A stretch of 9,213 nt of DNA from Sulfurimonas autotrophica (lineage in GTDB: Bacteria > Campylobacterota > Campylobacteria > Campylobacterales > Sulfurimonadaceae): assembly GCA_015662405.1 (NCBI GenBank), contig DQUE01000182.1, forward strand, positions 1 through 9,213, in the 5' to 3' direction. A model generated the notes under the pieces. The model was not told the DNA's origin. It did not search any database and saw only the letters and a list, made by a program, of their open reading frames with translations. Of this stretch, positions 5,802 to 9,213 are shown piece by piece (within the stretch, counting starts at the first letter, position 1; each line of letters begins with the position of its first letter). The translations under genes were made by a program, and so were the position numbers.

Positions 5802-8800
5802 TTAGTCTCCATTCTCAAGGTTAAGCGGTAGTTTTGTTAAATTTTTCGGTTTTACAAGCCAGAAATTTCGTACTTCTACGCGAAAGTTTTCAAGTAAATC
5901 CTGTGCTTTTTTACTTTTTGTTTCTACGAGATAGTCTTTCAGTAAGCGTTTTAAGTAGTGTCTCGCCTCATCGCCCTCATCTGTATCTATTCTTACAGCC
6001 TCTACAAGTTCTCCATTGACATTTTCAATAAAATTATGATCCTCATCATATACAAAACTAACACCACCAGTCATTCCTGCACCAAAATTGATACCGGTAC
6101 GACCAAGAATAACCACAACACCACCTGTCATATATTCACAAGCATTATCACCTGTTCCTTCAACAATGGCAAATGCACCAGAATTACGTACCGCAAAACG
6201 TTCACCTACACTTCCTGAAATGTATAGTTTTCCACCTGTTGCACCATAAAGACAAGTATTGCCACCTGCTGAGTACTCTTCACCCTCATTTTTAGAAGTA
6301 ATTATGATTTTTCCACCATGCATACCTTTTCCAATATAGTCATTTGCTACACCATCAAGATAGAGCGAAACACCAGGAATCAAAAATGCACCAAGTGCTT
6401 GACCTGCTACGCCACTTAAATCTATTCTTATAGTATCGGGCTTTAACCCCTCATCGCCATAATATTGTGCAATTTCACCCGATAGCAAAGCACCAAAACT
6501 TCTATGGATATTTTGAATCTCTCTTTTTATACGTACTGGATACTCTGGATATTTAATAGCACTCATCGCCTCCTTAAGTACATCTTTTTCAAAAGCATTA
6601 TCGTCAAAAGGAGGATTAAATGGCTGTTGATGCGTATTAACACCCTTCTCTTTGTGTAAAATAGCTGAAAAATCAAATTTCTTTGCAAATGGCTCATTTT
6701 TTACACTAAGCAACTCTACACACCCTATCATCTCTTCCATTGTTCTATAACCAAGCTCTGCCATAATTGCACGTACATCTTCTGCAAGATATGTAAAATA
6801 GTTTATCAGTTGATCAACTTGCCCTTTAAAAAACTCTTCACGTAACTTCTCATTTTGTGTAGCAATACCTACAGAGCATTTATTTACATGACAGATACGA
6901 AGCATTTTACAGCCTACAATCGTTAAAACACCTGTACCAAACGCAAATGATTCTGCTCCTAAAAGGGCAGCTTTTACCACATCAAGTCCCGTTTTTAATC
7001 CACCATCAGTTTGCAGTTCTACAAGTTCACGCAGATTATTTGCTTTTAATGCATTATGCGCTTCTGCAAGACCAATTTCCCATGGGTTTCCTGCAAATTT
7101 TATTGAAGTAAGTGGAGCTGCACCTGTACCACCATCTCCACCTGAAATAATAATTTTATCAGCATATGCTTTTGCTACACCTGCTGCAATTGTTCCAACA
7201 CCGACAGTTGAGACAAGTTTTACTGCAACACGAGCTTTTGGATTTACCTGTTTCATATCAAATATCAACTGTGCCAAATCTTCAATAGAATAGATATCAT
7301 GATGTGGTGGTGGTGAAATAAGTGTAACACCTGGTACAGTGTGGCGTAATTTACCAATTAACGGAGTTACTTTATGTCCTGGAAGTTGTCCCCCCTCACC
7401 CGGTTTTGCACCTTGAGCAACTTTGATTTGAATCTCCTCTGCACTTCGTAAATAAGCCGGAGTAACACCAAAACGCCCAGAAGCTACCTGTTTGATTTTT
7501 GAAACTCTTTCTGTATTGTATCTTGCTTTATCCTCTCCACCTTCACCTGAGTTTGACTGCGCTCCGATTCTATTCATTGCAATTGCAATTGTCTCATGCG
7601 CTTCAGGAGATATAGAGCCAAGGCTCATAGCCGCAGAAGCAAAACGTTTAAAAATTGCCTCTTTTGGTTCAACTTCTGAAATATCAATAGGTTTTCTCTC
7701 TGATTTTAGATCAAAAAAGTCACGAATAAACTTCAATCCACGTCTATTTACTATATTTTTTAGCTTATCAAAATTCTCTTGTGTTGGATTTTTAGAGACA
7801 GCATGAATAGCATGAATAACGGCAGGACCAAAGTCATGATGTTCTTGTCCTGTATAAAATTTATAAAAACCACCAATATTTAAAGGAAATATTTTACCAA
7901 ATCCCTTTGTATTAAAAGCAGCTTTATGTGCTTCTTCAAGTCTTTTATCAATATCTTCATATGTAAGTCCACTTAGTGTAGAGTGAGATGTCGCAAAGCA
8001 CTCTTGTACAATCTCTTCGTGGAGCCCCATAATATCAAATAGACCTGAATTTCTATAAGAGGCAATAGTTGCAATTCCCATTTTTGACATTATTTTTAAA
8101 AGCCCACCATTAAGTGCTACATGCATTGACTTATAGGCTTCAGGACAGGTTGTATGTAACGCTTTTGATTTCTCAAGCTGTGCTGCAACCGTTGCAAATA
8201 ACACATAAGGATGAATTGCAGACACACCATAACCTATAAGAACTGCTGCACTGTGAGAATCAACAACTTCACCTGTTGTAGCAATAATAGAAACCAAATG
8301 GCGGATTTTTTCATTTAACAAAGCAAAATTTAAACGCCCCACAGCCATTGCCATAGGAATAACTCTCTTGTCTGCACTAAATTCACTATCATCTAAAATT
8401 ACAATACGAGTTCCCTCGCTCTTTACTGATTGTACAATCTTTGCAACCAAAGCTTCTAAAGAGCCTTTCAAGTCAGACTCATATGCAGTTGAAAATGTAG
8501 CATTTTTATAAAACTCTTGGTACCTTGGAGATGTTGTATCGCCAAATGACTTTAATACCTCTAGTTTTTCCTCTGTTATAATTGGAGAGATAGATTTTAA
8601 CCTATGTGCATGCGATGGAATCTCATCGAGTATATTATGTACTTCTCCAAAACCAGTGTTTAAACTCATGACAACTTTTTCACGAATAGGATCAATCGGA
8701 GGGTTTGTAACCTGTGCAAATTTCTGTTTAAAAAAATCAGTGAAATTTCGTTGCTTATCCGAAAAAGCGGCTAAAGGTGTATCATCACCCATAGAACCAA

Positions 8801-9213
8801 CTGCCTCTTTCCCCTCCTTTATCATAGGCTCAATAACTTGTTCAATGGTCTCTTGTGTAATGTTAAAATATCTCTGTTTTGCTATGAGTTCATCTTCATC
8901 TAGCTCTTTACATGTAATATACTGCTCCTCTACATGCTCTTGCAAATAAATCATATGCTCATTGAGCCATTTCATATAAGGGTTAGAGCTTTTTAAATAC
9001 TCATCAATCTGTTTACTTTTAAGTAGCTTTCCAAATTTCAGATCAAGTCCTATCATTTCACCTGATTGTAGACGTCCACGCTCCTTTATCTCCTCTTCTG
9101 GAATATCTATAACACCATACTCTGAAGCGATTATAAAGTTATCATCTTTTGTCACAATATATTTTGAAGGACGCAAACCGTTTCTATCAAGAACACACCC
9201 TATGTACCTACCA
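5802..9213 (-). CDS. gltB: Glutamate synthase large (alpha) subunit, 5' end outside the window
   Basis: GltB converts glutamine plus 2-oxoglutarate to two glutamates; ammonia released in an N-terminal amidotransferase domain is channelled to the FMN synthase site. The window holds 1136 codons of a protein usually about 1480 long, so roughly 340-ish N-terminal residues, including the catalytic Cys1, are missing. The frame is open to the edge and begins GRYIGCVLDRNGLRPSKY, the end of the amidotransferase domain. The central domain contains NPPIDPIREKVVMSLNTGFG (near 8710-8650). The FMN domain has SGEGGEDKARY (near 7555-7523) and GGDGGTGAAPLTS. The 3Fe-4S cysteines C-x5-C-x4-C are encoded at 6911-6909, 6893-6891 and 6878-6876. 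The C-terminal GXGXG beta-helix lies at about 6330-6060. Adjacent gltD supports the NADPH-dependent bacterial form rather than the ferredoxin enzyme. No internal break was seen. Confidence 0.97.
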   Translation of the reverse strand, partial: GRYIGCVLDRNGLRPSKYIVTKDDNFIIASEYGVIDIPEEEIKERGRLQSGEMIGLDLKFGKLLKSKQIDEYLKSSNPYMKWLNEHMIYLQEHVEEQYITCKELDEDELIAKQRYFNITQETIEQVIEPMIKEGKEAVGSMGDDTPLAAFSDKQRNFTDFFKQKFAQVTNPPIDPIREKVVMSLNTGFGEVHNILDEIPSHAHRLKSISPIITEEKLEVLKSFGDTTSPRYQEFYKNATFSTAYESDLKGSLEALVAKIVQSVKSEGTRIVILDDSEFSADKRVIPMAMAVGRLNFALLNEKIRHLVSIIATTGEVVDSHSAAVLIGYGVSAIHPYVLFATVAAQLEKSKALHTTCPEAYKSMHVALNGGLLKIMSKMGIATIASYRNSGLFDIMGLHEEIVQECFATSHSTLSGLTYEDIDKRLEEAHKAAFNTKGFGKIFPLNIGGFYKFYTGQEHHDFGPAVIHAIHAVSKNPTQENFDKLKNIVNRRGLKFIRDFFDLKSERKPIDISEVEPKEAIFKRFASAAMSLGSISPEAHETIAIAMNRIGAQSNSGEGGEDKARYNTERVSKIKQVASGRFGVTPAYLRSAEEIQIKVAQGAKPGEGGQLPGHKVTPLIGKLRHTVPGVTLISPPPHHDIYSIEDLAQLIFDMKQVNPKARVAVKLVSTVGVGTIAAGVAKAYADKIIISGGDGGTGAAPLTSIKFAGNPWEIGLAEAHNALKANNLRELVELQTDGGLKTGLDVVKAALLGAESFAFGTGVLTIVGCKMLRICHVNKCSVGIATQNEKLREEFFKGQVDQLINYFTYLAEDVRAIMAELGYRTMEEMIGCVELLSVKNEPFAKKFDFSAILHKEKGVNTHQQPFNPPFDDNAFEKDVLKEAMSAIKYPEYPVRIKREIQNIHRSFGALLSGEIAQYYGDEGLKPDTIRIDLSGVAGQALGAFLIPGVSLYLDGVANDYIGKGMHGGKIIITSKNEGEEYSAGGNTCLYGATGGKLYISGSVGERFAVRNSGAFAIVEGTGDNACEYMTGGVVVILGRTGINFGAGMTGGVSFVYDEDHNFIENVNGELVEAVRIDTDEGDEARHYLKRLLKDYLVETKSKKAQDLLENFRVEVRNFWLVKPKNLTKLPLNLENGD
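5807..5810 (-). promoter_or_regulatory. gltD ribosome-binding site deciding the start
   Basis: GGAG, inside the last codons of gltB, lies six bases before the ATG at 5800. It favours that start over the upstream in-frame ATG at 5812, which overlaps this site, and over the TTG at 5818. Confidence 0.75.

Noticed and set aside
5801..5818. Longer GltD starting at TTG 5818 or ATG 5812
   Set aside because: GGAG at 5807-5810 is placed correctly only for the ATG at 5800, and the family N-terminus begins there.
7492..7806. Plus-strand open frame of 104 codons opposite gltB
   Set aside because: It lies wholly antisense to the conserved FMN region of gltB, and its composition is that of a shadow of a real coding frame.
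8656..8949. Plus-strand open frame of 97 codons opposite gltB
   Set aside because: It is antisense to conserved GltB central-domain sequence, with serine/cysteine-rich shadow composition and no family resemblance.
9174..9176. TTG as a start codon for a 1124-residue GltB
   Set aside because: The frame stays open to the window edge and the upstream codons encode GRYIGCVLDRNG, conserved GltB sequence. The TTG is the internal leucine of NGLRPSKY, so the gene is simply cut by the window.
1..9213. Mobile elements, CRISPR arrays, tRNA or rRNA genes, defence or secretion systems
   Set aside because: No transposase, integrase, regularly spaced repeat, cloverleaf-like stretch or toxin-type gene is visible; the window is nearly filled by recognisable housekeeping genes.

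Overview
The window is AT-rich, dense bacterial chromosome with every gene on the minus strand, so transcription runs from high to low coordinates. Protein character (Dus active-site region reading NCGCP...HGSG, a short DksA, GltB/GltD style) and gene order point to Campylobacterota (the former Epsilonproteobacteria), most likely a free-living Sulfurimonas- or Sulfuricurvum-like organism. This is an inference from sequence style and remembered synteny, not from a search. From memory, Campylobacter jejuni carries accD, rlmH, dksA, a membrane protein and dus in the same order (Cj0127c to Cj0123c), without the thiE-like gene seen here.

Right half (9213 to 4418): gltB, with its 5' end outside the window, followed after one base by gltD. 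Together they encode the large and small subunits of NADPH-dependent glutamate synthase (GOGAT), which makes glutamate from glutamine and 2-oxoglutarate. gltD ends in tandem stops and a strong stem-loop.

Centre (4417 to 4286): the only real intergenic region, 132 bases. It holds the gltD-distal hairpin, an overlapping 14-base perfect palindrome, two or three TATAAT boxes and a Shine-Dalgarno site for accD. It looks like the boundary between two transcription units.

Left half (4285 to 1): a very compact presumed operon, accD, thiE-like, rlmH, dksA, an unknown membrane protein, dusB, and the first 23 codons of another gene. Junctions are overlaps of 1 to 4 bases or gaps of 1 to 11 bases. The operon joins the committed step of fatty-acid synthesis (AccD), 23S rRNA methylation (RlmH), tRNA dihydrouridylation (DusB) and an RNA polymerase regulator of the stringent response (DksA), a growth-linked housekeeping set.

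I found no mobile element, CRISPR array, tRNA, rRNA, phage gene or clear defence or secretion system. Nothing here is convincingly a novel system. The best items for a second look are the unrecognised two-TM protein at 1025-2044, the C-terminally shortened ThiE-like protein at 2875-3438, and the structured 132-base gltD-accD spacer.
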